Part shown: positions 25,080 to 33,168 of the stretch, one piece after another
Numbering within the stretch: position 1 is the stretch's first letter
Layout of the letters: the number at the start of each line of letters is the position of its first letter
NCBI GenBank assembly: GCA_944322975.1
Contig: CALUQS010000023.1
Span: 1-35,367, forward strand
Reading direction: 5' to 3'
Length of the DNA stretch: 35,367 bases
DNA from: Candidatus Gastranaerophilales bacterium
Lineage (GTDB): Bacteria > Cyanobacteriota > Vampirovibrionia > Gastranaerophilales > Gastranaerophilaceae
Position numbers and translations under genes: made by a program
The notes under the pieces: generated by a model
Databases searched by the model: none
What the model was told of the DNA's origin: nothing
What the model saw: the letters and a program-made list of their open reading frames with translations, nothing else

Positions 25080-26168
25080 GTGAATCAGTACTATCAAAAA
25101 GATTTATACTCAATTTTAGGCATAGAACCTGACGCCGATGAGGCGCAGATTAAAGCTGCATATCGCAAACAAGCCCGCAAATGGCATCCCGACGTCAATG
25201 ACAATTCCTCAGAAAGTATTATTCGTTTTAAAGAAATTACAGAAGCCTATGAGGTTTTGACAGATGAGCATAAAAAAAACCAGTACGACATTTTAAAAGG
25301 TTTTACTTTTAAATCATCCTCATCTTCTTATGCTTCTCGAACACAGGCTAAAAAAGCATATTCCGGAACATATTCAACCGGAGCAAAAACAGAATCCAAA
25401 ACAGAAACGGCAAAAGACACCAGCCATCACGATAAAAGTTCGTTTTCTCAGGTATTTGAAAACATCTTAGATGGATTGTTTACAGGAGATAATACAAACA
25501 CAAAAAAACAAAAGACCGAAAAGAAAAAACTCAAACCTCAAAACGGCAGAGATATAAACCTGAACGTTACAATAAAAATTTCCGAGGCGATTTCCGGAAC
25601 AAACAGAACCGTCAATGTTTTGCATAGCGAAAGATGCCCCAAATGCGAAGGCAGAAGATTTATTAACGGTGCAAAATGCCCGTTGTGCAAAGGTTCCGGT
25701 GAAATCTCCATACACAAAAAACTCAGCGTAAAAATTCCCGCAGGCATAAAAAAAGGCGCTAAAATAAGGATTGCATCAGAAGGGAATAAGGGGTACAACG
25801 GCGGAAAAAATGGAGATTTGTACCTTTTTATTGATATAGAAGAGAGCAGCTTTTTTAAATACGAAGGCAACAACGTACTTTGCGAAATACCAATAACCCC
25901 GTTTGAAGCAGTATTAGGCGCCAATATTGATGTACCTACATTATCGGGCAAGGTTTCTATGAAAATTCCTCCGTATACAACTACCGGTCAAAAATTCAGA
26001 CTGTCCGAACAGGGAACTTCTAATTCAAAAAGCAAAAAAGGCGACCAGATTGTTACTGTCAAAATAGTTGTGCCAAAAGAAATGACACAAAAAGAGATTG
26101 AGTTATATGAACAGCTAAAACTCATATCAAAACACAATTTAAGAGAGGATTTATTAAATGACAAATGA
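25080..26168 (+). CDS. DnaJ-type (Hsp40) co-chaperone with a half zinc finger
   Basis: Stimulates the ATPase of DnaK and delivers substrates. With the GTG start at 25080 it is 362 residues; a TTG at 25050 could add ten. The J domain (~6-72) has HPD at 36-38 (KWHPDVND). A Ser/Lys/Thr-rich linker (~76-155) replaces the usual G/F region. The substrate-binding C-terminal domains start at NLNVTIKISEAISG. The zinc region has only two CxxC motifs, C186-C189 and C200-C203, instead of four. Its end overlaps queE by 11 bp (stop at 26166-26168, queE ATG at 26158), so the two are translationally coupled. It probably works beside a canonical DnaJ elsewhere. Confidence 0.9.
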   Translation: MNQYYQKDLYSILGIEPDADEAQIKAAYRKQARKWHPDVNDNSSESIIRFKEITEAYEVLTDEHKKNQYDILKGFTFKSSSSSYASRTQAKKAYSGTYSTGAKTESKTETAKDTSHHDKSSFSQVFENILDGLFTGDNTNTKKQKTEKKKLKPQNGRDINLNVTIKISEAISGTNRTVNVLHSERCPKCEGRRFINGAKCPLCKGSGEISIHKKLSVKIPAGIKKGAKIRIASEGNKGYNGGKNGDLYLFIDIEESSFFKYEGNNVLCEIPITPFEAVLGANIDVPTLSGKVSMKIPPYTTTGQKFRLSEQGTSNSKSKKGDQIVTVKIVVPKEMTQKEIELYEQLKLISKHNLREDLLNDK

Positions 26169-26841
26169 GGCAAAAATTGCAGAAATATTTGATTCCATAC
26201 AGGGAGAAGGTCCGTATATAGGCTATAGACAACTTTTTATAAGATTTTGCGGGTGCAACCTGTTATGCGACTACTGTGATACAGAGTTTTATAAGGGAAA
26301 AATCTACAGTATAGATTCGCTCTTAGAGGAAATAAAATCTTTTGACATTTCTTCAATGCATTCGGTCAGTCTTACAGGCGGTGAACCTCTTTTGCATTAT
26401 CAATTTTTGACAGAATTTTTGCCGGAATTGAAAAAATTGAATTTAAAAATTTATCTTGAAACAAACGGAACATTACCTAAAGCGCTTGAACAGGTCATTG
26501 ATTTTGTTGACATTATTTCAATGGATTTTAAACTTGATTCCAGTGCAAAAATAGGTGATGTCTATGCCGCACATGATGAATTCTTAAATATTGCATCTGC
26601 AAACAACAAAGACTCTTTTGCAAAACTTGTGTTTGACGACAATGTAAAAGATTTTGAAATGAACGAATGTTTGAGTCTTGCAAAAAAATATAATATAGCG
26701 TTAATTCTCCAGCCCAGAATGGATAAAAACACAATAAATGTATCACACGAAAAAATATTGCAAACATTTAATTACTTTTCGCAAAACCATCACAACACAA
26801 GACTAATAGGCCAGGTTCACAAATTTTTTGATATACGTTGA
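26158..26841 (+). CDS. queE: 7-carboxy-7-deazaguanine synthase (radical SAM)
   Basis: Makes 7-carboxy-7-deazaguanine, the second committed step toward preQ0 and queuosine, using S-adenosylmethionine and a [4Fe-4S] cluster. A 227-residue QueE with FDSIQGEGPYIG at 11-22, the cluster ligands in CNLLCDYC (C33, C37, C40), and SLTGGEPLLH for SAM binding, followed by YLETNGT. No queC, queD or queF is next to it. The ATG at 26158 is inside the dnaJ-like gene and carries AAGAGAGGA about 8 nt upstream. Confidence 0.95.
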   Translation: MTNEAKIAEIFDSIQGEGPYIGYRQLFIRFCGCNLLCDYCDTEFYKGKIYSIDSLLEEIKSFDISSMHSVSLTGGEPLLHYQFLTEFLPELKKLNLKIYLETNGTLPKALEQVIDFVDIISMDFKLDSSAKIGDVYAAHDEFLNIASANNKDSFAKLVFDDNVKDFEMNECLSLAKKYNIALILQPRMDKNTINVSHEKILQTFNYFSQNHHNTRLIGQVHKFFDIR

Positions 26842-26912
26842 TTTATTTAGTTGTTACCCCGAGTTTGCAAAAAACAGGTATTCATAAATGTTTTGTATCA
26901 GATGTCTGAGTG

Positions 26913-26941
26913 TTGTATAAAATGATTAAATAAACTATACT
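26913..26941 (+). promoter_or_regulatory. promoter of dapA
   Basis: TTGTAT (26913-26918), a 17-bp spacer and TATACT (26936-26941), 38 bp upstream of the dapA ATG, whose ribosome binding site AAGGAGAAAG lies in between. Confidence 0.5.
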
Positions 26942-26978
26942 TAATTATAGTAAAATATCTGGACACAAGGAGAAAGTT

Positions 26979-27866
26979 ATGGCTATGCGTTTTGATGCCG
27001 GTGAAATTATTACCGCAATGGTTACCCCGATGGATGAAAACAGAAAGATTGATTTCCCCTCGCTTGAAAAACTGGTAGAACATCTTATAAAAACCGGCTC
27101 TAACTCTTTGCTTGTTGCAGGAACAACAGGAGAATCACCAACCCTAACCCATGAAGAAGAAGTTGACCTTTTTAACTTTGTAAAAAAAGTTGCAAATGGC
27201 AGATGCAAGCTTATTCTCGGCGCAGGCTCAAACTGTACAAAAACTGCGGTTATGGCTACGGAAAACGCCCAAAAAGCAGGAGCCGATGCAGTTTTATCAG
27301 TTGTTCCTTATTACAATAAACCTTCGCAAAAAGGACTTTTAAAACATTTTGGCACAATCGCAGCATCAAGCGACCTACCGATAATTCTTTATAATATCCC
27401 CGGACGCACAGGAATAACAATGAACCCGGAAACTATAGCAGAACTTGCCTCCAATTACAAAAACATATTTGCGGTAAAACAAAGTCTTGCCAATATGGAT
27501 ATAATTACAGAAACAAGAAAACTATGCCCGCAGGATTTTGTCATTTACTCGGGCGATGACAGTCTTACACTGCCAATGGTGTCAGTCGGCGCATACGGGG
27601 TAATATCCGTTGCATCACACATCATCGGCAATGAAATGCACGAGATGTTAAACCTTTACAAATCCGGAAATGTTAAACAGGCTACAGAAATGCACCTGAA
27701 ATTATATCCTTTGTTTAAAAAGATATTTATGGCTCCAAACCCTGTGCCGGTAAAAGAATGCCTTTCAAAAATGGGAATAATTAAAAATTTTGTAAGAAAC
27801 CCGCTTGTAGAACTTGACGAAACAGAGAAAAAAGAACTCTATAGCGTTTTACAACAATATATATAA
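26979..27866 (+). CDS. dapA: 4-hydroxy-tetrahydrodipicolinate synthase
   Basis: Condenses pyruvate with aspartate semialdehyde at the branch point to lysine and meso-diaminopimelate for peptidoglycan. A 295-residue class I aldolase TIM barrel with VAGTTGESPTL (T49, T50), PYYNKP (Y112), YNIPGRTG (Y138, R143) and the Schiff-base lysine K167 in FAVKQSL. Length and spacing match the family. The ribosome binding site is AAGGAG before the ATG. It is monocistronic: a promoter precedes it and a terminator follows. The QSL after the Schiff-base lysine differs from the more usual E-A-x-G, which is tolerated in some lineages. Confidence 0.95.
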   Translation: MAMRFDAGEIITAMVTPMDENRKIDFPSLEKLVEHLIKTGSNSLLVAGTTGESPTLTHEEEVDLFNFVKKVANGRCKLILGAGSNCTKTAVMATENAQKAGADAVLSVVPYYNKPSQKGLLKHFGTIAASSDLPIILYNIPGRTGITMNPETIAELASNYKNIFAVKQSLANMDIITETRKLCPQDFVIYSGDDSLTLPMVSVGAYGVISVASHIIGNEMHEMLNLYKSGNVKQATEMHLKLYPLFKKIFMAPNPVPVKECLSKMGIIKNFVRNPLVELDETEKKELYSVLQQYI

Positions 27867-27967
27867 ACAGCCGTTTCTAAAGGATAGCGCCATTATATAA
27901 TAGAAATCTTTGCAACGCGTCTGATGCCGGTAACAAAAACCTGCACCAGATGCCGGTAAAAGAATAT

Positions 27968-28004
27968 AAAAATACCCGGGTACTTCTCTACTCAGGTATT
28001 TTTT
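27968..28004. terminator. bidirectional intrinsic terminator
   Basis: Stem AAAAATACCCGGGTA (27968-27982) and TACTCAGGTATTTTT (27989-28003) with one mismatch and one G-T pair. It sits between dapA (plus) and the small minus-strand gene ending at 28011. Confidence 0.75.
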
Positions 28005-28010
28005 ACGGTC

Positions 28011-28373
28011 TTATTTAAGATATGCTACATCACAACTTCCGCAGCAAGCTTTTTCATAAGCATCTTTTGCCCCTGATGCTTCTAATAATTCATAAGCGTC
28101 ATCTCCGGCTCTGACACTGGCAGCAGCCAGTTGCGGGTTTTCAACAAAAAAGTTGATTGAATCCTTAACACTCTGCACCATCTGGGCATTATCAAACTTG
28201 CCTTTGCGAACAAGTATTCTTCCGTAAGAATCAGCAGCCTGTGTCCCGTCGTTTACAACATCCGGTGCTGTTTCATCAGTTTTGGGCTGAGGTTTTACAT
28301 CTTCCTTTTTTGCACTCGGCGTATAAGGCTTATGGATATTATTTATATTTACTTTATTATCGAAGTTAGTCAT
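28011..28373 (-). CDS. small hypothetical protein with C-terminal Cys cluster
   Basis: A 120-residue soluble protein of unknown function. The first ~45 residues are Lys/Pro/Thr-rich and probably disordered. The centre carries ADSYGRILV (47-55), nearly identical to the ADSYGRIVV of the 9252-9926 protein. A helical part follows (VKDSINFFVENPQLAAASVR, GDDAYELLEASGAKDAYEKA), and the C-terminus has CCGSCDVAYLK, a possible metal or redox site. The ATG has GGAGAG about 6 nt upstream. There is no signal peptide. It is divergent from alaS. Confidence 0.7.
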   Translation of the reverse strand: MTNFDNKVNINNIHKPYTPSAKKEDVKPQPKTDETAPDVVNDGTQAADSYGRILVRKGKFDNAQMVQSVKDSINFFVENPQLAAASVRAGDDAYELLEASGAKDAYEKACCGSCDVAYLK

Positions 28374-28415
28374 ATTTACTCTCCGGCTGTTTTACTGTTT
28401 ATATTTTCATCGTGT

Positions 28416-28451
28416 CTTTTCATGCTTTAAAACATGAAAAGAAATTTTTTT
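28416..28451 (+). terminator. terminator-like hairpin in the alaS leader region
   Basis: Stem CTTTTCATG (28416-28424) and CATGAAAAG (28433-28441) with an 8-nt loop, then AAATTTTTTT. It lies in the 306-bp stretch between the divergent genes at 28373 and 28680, where no other gene is seen. No plus-strand gene ends nearby, so it could terminate a short leader or attenuator RNA. Confidence 0.5.
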
Positions 28452-28608
28452 GCTAGTTATTTATAAAATTTTTTTATGAGTATATACAATTTTAAAAAAT
28501 TTTTCAAGATTTTATCCCCAAAACTCACTTATATTAGCAAAAAACAGCTTAAAGTGTAGGGTATATACTTAATTAACATTTCTTAATATTTGTTTTTCAT
28601 TAGTTTGC

Positions 28609-28637
28609 ATAAAAATGTAAGCAAAAAACATTTTTAT
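28609..28637 (+). promoter_or_regulatory. inverted repeat just upstream of alaS
   Basis: A perfect 10-bp inverted repeat, ATAAAAATGT (28609-28618) and ACATTTTTAT (28628-28637), with a 9-nt loop. It is 31 bp before the alaS ribosome binding site and is not followed by a T tract, so it could be an operator or a leader stem rather than a terminator. Confidence 0.4.
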
Positions 28638-28679
28638 TGTAAAATTTTAGTAAGGATATGTAAAAATAAGGAATTAAAT

Positions 28680-31382
28680 ATGTCAGAAACAGTTAATAAA
28701 CCGTTTGCAGATGTAAAATCGCAAAGCACACCTTTGACAGGTGCCCAGATAAGAGAAGCTTTTTTAAAGTTTTTTTCAGAAAAACATCAGTCAACAATAG
28801 TAAAAAGCTCTTCGCTTGTACCTGATAACCCGACAGTGCTATTAACAACAGCAGGCATGCTGCAGTTTGTACCCTATTTTCTTGGCTATGAAGAATGCCC
28901 ATATGAGCCCAAAAGGATTACAACCTGCCAGAAATGCGCGCGTGCAGGCGGAAAAGATTCTGACATCGAAAATGTGGGAAGAACACCGCGCCACCACACT
29001 TTTTTTGAAATGCTCGGCAATTTTTCTTTCGGCGATTATTACAAAGACGAGGTTATACCGTGGGCGTGGGACTTTGTTACAAACTACCTTCACTTAGACC
29101 CTAACAGACTTTACATCACAATCTATAAAGATGACGATGAGGCTTTTGATATATGGCACAACAAAGTCGGAATCCCCGCAGAAAAAATCTTTAGGAAAGG
29201 CAAAAAAGACAACTTCTGGGGTCCAGTATCAGACGTTGGTTCTTGTGGTCCGTGTTCTGAAATCCATTATGATTTAGGTGAAGAACTAAAATGCTGCGAC
29301 AACTGCTCTGTTGCCACCTGCGAATGCGACAGATGGGTAGAAATATGGAACCTTGTATTCACAGAACTCTTTAAAGATAAAGAAGGCAACTACACACCGC
29401 TTGAAAAGAAAAACGTGGACACAGGAATGGGGCTTGAAAGAATTGCAATGGTTGTTCAGGGAAAGACTTCTACCTTTGAAACAGACCTTTTGACCCCGAT
29501 TTTAAACAAAGTCTGTGAAATGACAGGCAAAGAATACAAAAAAGACAACAAAACAGATATTTCTTTAAGAATAATTACAGACCACGCACGCTGCGTAACC
29601 TTTATGATTTCAGACGGAATAATACCCGGCAACGAAGGAAGAAATTATGTTTTGCGTATGATTATGCGTCGTGCGCTAAGACACGGTAAAATGCTGGGTC
29701 TTGAACTTCCGTTTTTATACAACATTGTTGACACTGTTGTTGACAATTACAAAGAAGCTTATCCGGAACTTGAACAAAACAGACAAAAAATCAAAGACGT
29801 TATTAAAAAAGAAGAAGAAAAATTTAAACAGACGCTCGACAGAGGCCAAAAACTCCTTGATGACCTGCTCTCTGACGGTGCAGACACTATAAGCGGCGAA
29901 AATGCATTCAAACTCTATGATACTTACGGATTCCCGCTTGAACTGACCGTTGAAATTGCAGCGGAAAAAGGCGTAAAAGTCGACGAAGAAGGCTTTAAAG
30001 TCTGTATGAAAGAACAAAAAGAACGTGCTAAAGCTGCTGCACAAAAAATTATTTTAACCGACGATTTAATCTATATTGATATAGAAAAAGAAAACGGAGA
30101 AACAAACTTCACCGGATATGATAAAAACTGCGGCGAGGCAAAAGTTGTAGCACTTGTTAAAGACGCAAAAAAAATTGACTCTGCAGACGAAGGCGAAATC
30201 GCTGATATAGTGCTTGACTCAACACCGTTCTACGCCGAATGCGGCGGTCAGGTAGGCGACTCAGGTGTTATTGAAGGCAAAAACTTTAAAGCAAGAGTTT
30301 TAAACACGTTTAAAGTCGACAACCTGTACGCTCACAGAGCAGAAATAACTGAAGGCAGTATCAAGCCCGAAGATGAAGTCTGCGCAGCAATTGACGTGTA
30401 CAGAAGGAAACAAATCACTGCACATCACACAACAGCCCACCTTTTACAGGCTGCTTTGCAAAAAGTTCTCGGCAGCGGCGTAAAACAGGCAGGTTCTCAG
30501 GTTGAACCGGATAAGACACGTTTTGACTTTTCTTTTGACAGGGCAATGACACCTTCTGAAATTGAACAGGTAGAAGAATTGATGAACGACTGGATTTCCC
30601 GAGGCTTAGAGCAACACACCGATATTATGGACGCAGAAGAGGCAAAAAAATGCGGGGCAATGGCGCTGTTTGGTGAAAAATACGGTGACAAAGTCCGTGT
30701 TGTAGGAATAAAAGATGAAAATGGCGAGTACGTTTCGCGAGAACTTTGCGGCGGCACCCACGTTGCAAACACTGCTCAAATAAGACTTGCTAAAGTTGTA
30801 CAAGAATCCGCTATTTCTGCAGGTTCACGACGTATTGAGGTTGTTGTTGCCGATGCTGCGTTTAAATTCTTAAACGACAAAGCAAAAGAAGCTGACAAGC
30901 TTGCTCACCTGTTTAAAGCCCAAACAAATGAAATCTGCGAGCGTGTTGACAAGCTTATTGAAACAAATAAATCTTTAACCAAAAAGACAGAAGAACTGCA
31001 AAACGAGATAGCCAGTGCAAAATTTGCAACCTTCCTGAGCAAAACCCAGGACATAAAAGACGGCAAACTGTTTATTTCTAAGATAGAAGACTTTGAGCCT
31101 AACATGGTCAAAACGTTTGTTGAAAAACTCTCAGATAAAATCGGCAACAGCGTTATTGTCATAACTTCCTTGAAAAAAGACGGCAGCATATTTATTATGG
31201 TTAAAGTCTCAGACAACTTTGTCCAAAAAGGCATCAATGCAGGCAAAATTGTCGGAGAAATTGCAGCAGCCACAGGAGGAAAAGGCGGCGGACGCCCCAA
31301 CTTTGCTCAGGGCGCAGGCAAGGATGCTTCTCAATTAGACGGTATACTCTCTAAAATCGAGACAGAAATCAAATCAGTTTAA
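28680..31382 (+). CDS. alaS: alanyl-tRNA synthetase
   Basis: Charges tRNA(Ala). The 900-residue protein has the full AlaRS layout: class II catalytic core from GAQIREAFLKFFSEKHQ, with RITTCQKCARAGGKDSDIEN and TFFEMLGNFSFGDY (motif 2 region), and GMGLERIAMVVQG (motif 3). The editing domain has the zinc ligands TAHHTTAHLLQ and the CGGTHV cysteine. The C-terminal oligomerisation domain ends GGRPNFAQGAGKD. The start at 28680 (MSETVNKPF) is preferred because AAGGA sits 7 nt upstream; the longer frame to 28590 crosses leader structures. A terminator follows. Confidence 0.97.
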   Translation: MSETVNKPFADVKSQSTPLTGAQIREAFLKFFSEKHQSTIVKSSSLVPDNPTVLLTTAGMLQFVPYFLGYEECPYEPKRITTCQKCARAGGKDSDIENVGRTPRHHTFFEMLGNFSFGDYYKDEVIPWAWDFVTNYLHLDPNRLYITIYKDDDEAFDIWHNKVGIPAEKIFRKGKKDNFWGPVSDVGSCGPCSEIHYDLGEELKCCDNCSVATCECDRWVEIWNLVFTELFKDKEGNYTPLEKKNVDTGMGLERIAMVVQGKTSTFETDLLTPILNKVCEMTGKEYKKDNKTDISLRIITDHARCVTFMISDGIIPGNEGRNYVLRMIMRRALRHGKMLGLELPFLYNIVDTVVDNYKEAYPELEQNRQKIKDVIKKEEEKFKQTLDRGQKLLDDLLSDGADTISGENAFKLYDTYGFPLELTVEIAAEKGVKVDEEGFKVCMKEQKERAKAAAQKIILTDDLIYIDIEKENGETNFTGYDKNCGEAKVVALVKDAKKIDSADEGEIADIVLDSTPFYAECGGQVGDSGVIEGKNFKARVLNTFKVDNLYAHRAEITEGSIKPEDEVCAAIDVYRRKQITAHHTTAHLLQAALQKVLGSGVKQAGSQVEPDKTRFDFSFDRAMTPSEIEQVEELMNDWISRGLEQHTDIMDAEEAKKCGAMALFGEKYGDKVRVVGIKDENGEYVSRELCGGTHVANTAQIRLAKVVQESAISAGSRRIEVVVADAAFKFLNDKAKEADKLAHLFKAQTNEICERVDKLIETNKSLTKKTEELQNEIASAKFATFLSKTQDIKDGKLFISKIEDFEPNMVKTFVEKLSDKIGNSVIVITSLKKDGSIFIMVKVSDNFVQKGINAGKIVGEIAAATGGKGGGRPNFAQGAGKDASQLDGILSKIETEIKSV

Positions 31383-31401
31383 ACAGAAAAACAACTCACA
31401 C

Positions 31402-31437
31402 AAAAAGACCTGTGAATAAATATTCACAGGTCTTTTA
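31402..31437. terminator. bidirectional intrinsic terminator
   Basis: A long near-perfect stem, AAAAGACCTGTGAATA / TATTCACAGGTCTTTT, ends alaS (plus) and faces the rpsF-ssb-rpsR operon (minus), whose last gene stops at 31475. Confidence 0.85.
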
Positions 31438-31474
31438 ATATTTAAATTCTGGTCTTTATTTATGTTTATAACCT

Positions 31475-31705
31475 CTAGTCATATACATAGTTAATTAAAG
31501 CAGCTTCTCTGGCTTTTTTTACAGCTCTTGCCAGCATTCTCTGATGTTCTGCGCAGGTACCTGTAATTCTTCTCGGAAGGATTTTTCCTGCTTCTGTTAA
31601 ATATCTTCTGATTTTTTGTGCGTCTTTGTAATCTATAACTTCTACTTTATCAGCGCAGAAGTTGCAGCTTTTTCTTTTGTTTTTGTCGATTTGTGGTCTT
31701 GCCAT
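31475..31705 (-). CDS. rpsR: 30S ribosomal protein S18
   Basis: A 76-residue small-subunit protein that pairs with S6 on 16S rRNA. Signatures are KSCNFCADKVEVIDYKD (a cysteine pair of the zinc-binding C+ form) and YLTEAGKILPRRITGTCAEH, ending in the basic ARAVKKAREAALINY. The ribosome binding site is AAAAGGAAC. It is the last gene of the rpsF-ssb-rpsR operon. Confidence 0.97.
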   Translation of the reverse strand: MARPQIDKNKRKSCNFCADKVEVIDYKDAQKIRRYLTEAGKILPRRITGTCAEHQRMLARAVKKAREAALINYVYD

Positions 31706-31767
31706 TGTTTGTTCCTTTTCTGTTTAATAATGTGTAACTTAGGCGTTTGCGCCCAGACTAACTTTTG

Positions 31768-32172
31768 TTAGAACGGAATTTCATCCTCACCTATTAAGTC
31801 GTCTGAGAAATCGGTCTGTCCAAACTGGACAATAGAATCGGGTGAAGCTTTTGAAGAAGATGCTGAAACTGTTGAACCACCGGAAATTTTTTCCATTGAA
31901 TAAGCGTCAAGCTCAACAATCTTTTTTTCTGACCCGTCTTCATTTTTCACCGTATTATTTTGAAGTCTGCCTTCGACAACAACCCTGTCGCCTTTGTTGA
32001 GCGTTTCTTCAACAGTCTGGGCTAAATTGCCTTTGGCAATGACTCTTACCAGAGTTTCCTCCGAATCGGAGATGTTGAAAGCTAATGCGGAAATAGGCAC
32101 ATTATTTGATGTAAAACGCTTTTCCGGTGCTCTGTATACTGTTCCTGATATAACCGCTTTTGCTAAGCTCAT
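31768..32172 (-). CDS. ssb: single-stranded DNA-binding protein
   Basis: A 134-residue SSB with the OB-fold (~1-105; KAVISGTVYRAPEKRFTSNN, RVVVEGRLQNNTVKNEDGSE) and a short Ser/Ala linker, ending in the acidic tip DLIGEDEIPF that recruits repair and replication proteins. The fold lacks the cysteines and insertions of phage SSBs. Placement between rpsF and rpsR matches the conserved bacterial operon. Confidence 0.96.
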   Translation of the reverse strand: MSLAKAVISGTVYRAPEKRFTSNNVPISALAFNISDSEETLVRVIAKGNLAQTVEETLNKGDRVVVEGRLQNNTVKNEDGSEKKIVELDAYSMEKISGGSTVSASSSKASPDSIVQFGQTDFSDDLIGEDEIPF

Positions 32173-32191
32173 TTTTTTCTCCTAACCTTTT

Positions 32192-32488
32192 CTATGCACT
32201 GACTTTTGATTCTTCCATAAACATTGTTCGTAAAATGTTGTCGTTAAGACTCAATTGTCTTTTAAACTCTGCAACTTTGTCAGGTGCAAGTTCAATTCTT
32301 TGTGCAACATAATGTCCGTCTCTGAAGTTTTGAATATCATGAGCAAGTTTTTTTCTGCCCATTTTATCCGTAGAAGTAACGCTGCCGCCGAGAGAATTTA
32401 CAATTTCTTCGATTTTAGCTGTTACTTTATCTGCTTCTTCAGCGTCCATATTAGGCTTAATAATTGAAAGTAATTCGTATTTTTTCAC
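32192..32488 (-). CDS. rpsF: 30S ribosomal protein S6
   Basis: A 98-residue S6 with MKKYELLSIIKPNMDAEEAD, KMGRKKLAHDIQNFRDGHYV and LRTMFMEES. It is the first gene of the operon. Its promoter should be in the ~170 bp to the divergent gene at 32664, where I see no strong consensus. In other bacteria the S6-S18 complex binds its own leader to repress the operon; no such leader structure is obvious here. Confidence 0.97.
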   Translation of the reverse strand: MKKYELLSIIKPNMDAEEADKVTAKIEEIVNSLGGSVTSTDKMGRKKLAHDIQNFRDGHYVAQRIELAPDKVAEFKRQLSLNDNILRTMFMEESKVSA

Positions 32489-32663
32489 TTTTATTGCTCC
32501 TTATGGTTTTTCTCGTAAAAGTCAGTTTAACATGAACAAAAAGTCAATACAAATAATTTTGTAATAATTCTTACAGATGCGTAATAATTTGCTTTTAAAA
32601 TTTAATGCGGTTATTCAAAACATGTGTTATTATAAATGTAGTAACTAAATCGTGAGGGGTATT

Positions 32664-33056
32664 ATGCAGGTAAAGAGTGTTAACGTTTCTTCGGCTTTAA
32701 ACAAGAATTTTAAAGCTATGTTTGTACAAAGCAGTGATTTAAACGAAGTCACCGCTTACGAAATCAGAAACAACCGTTCCGAATACTGGCAAAAAGGTTT
32801 AAAAGACCTGAATGCAATAAAAAAAGACGTAAAACTGGATTTAACAATTAACGACGATGGAGACATTGTAATTACCAATCTCAAAAATCAAAATTCTATA
32901 ACATTTTCTGATTATCAAAACAACTCACAAAACCTTAAAGAGCTTAGCAATCCTGCTTCACAGGCGTATTACAATCTGTTTTTAGCAGGACAAAGCATAA
33001 GTGTTTTTGATGAACTGCAAAAGATTAACAATACTTATTACTCTAAAAGACGATAA
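32664..33056 (+). CDS. hypothetical protein with MQVKSV...NFKA N-terminus
   Basis: A 130-residue protein of unknown function. The start at 32664 (MQVKSVNVSSALNKNFKAMF) is preferred over an upstream GTG because GAGGGG then serves as ribosome binding site. The short N-terminal pattern ending in NFKA is of a type I associate with many hypothetical proteins of gut Melainabacteria. The body is charged, with YEIRNNRSEYWQKGLKDLNA and a strand-like LDLTINDDGDIVITNL. There is no hydrophobic signal peptide or cysteine. It is divergent from rpsF. Confidence 0.7.
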   Translation: MQVKSVNVSSALNKNFKAMFVQSSDLNEVTAYEIRNNRSEYWQKGLKDLNAIKKDVKLDLTINDDGDIVITNLKNQNSITFSDYQNNSQNLKELSNPASQAYYNLFLAGQSISVFDELQKINNTYYSKRR

Positions 33057-33168
33057 GAATTATCGAAAATTCATATTAAATGCTTTGCAAAACTTTTAAA
33101 TTGTGAAACAATAATATAATAGAAAATAAATTTGTTTTTCGCATCATTTATTATGAAAGGGTAAAATT

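Noticed and set aside
27745..27965. 15-bp direct repeat TGCCGGTAAAAGAAT (27745-27759 and 27951-27965)
   Set aside because: One copy is inside dapA and the other in the downstream gap; most likely a chance or local duplication with no mobile-element features.
28590..28679. Upstream extension of alaS by 30 residues
   Set aside because: It runs through the inverted repeat at 28609-28637, and the ribosome binding site AAGGA supports the start at 28680.
28374..28679. T-box riboswitch upstream of alaS
   Set aside because: I find no T-box consensus or specifier-loop arrangement; only simple hairpins are visible.
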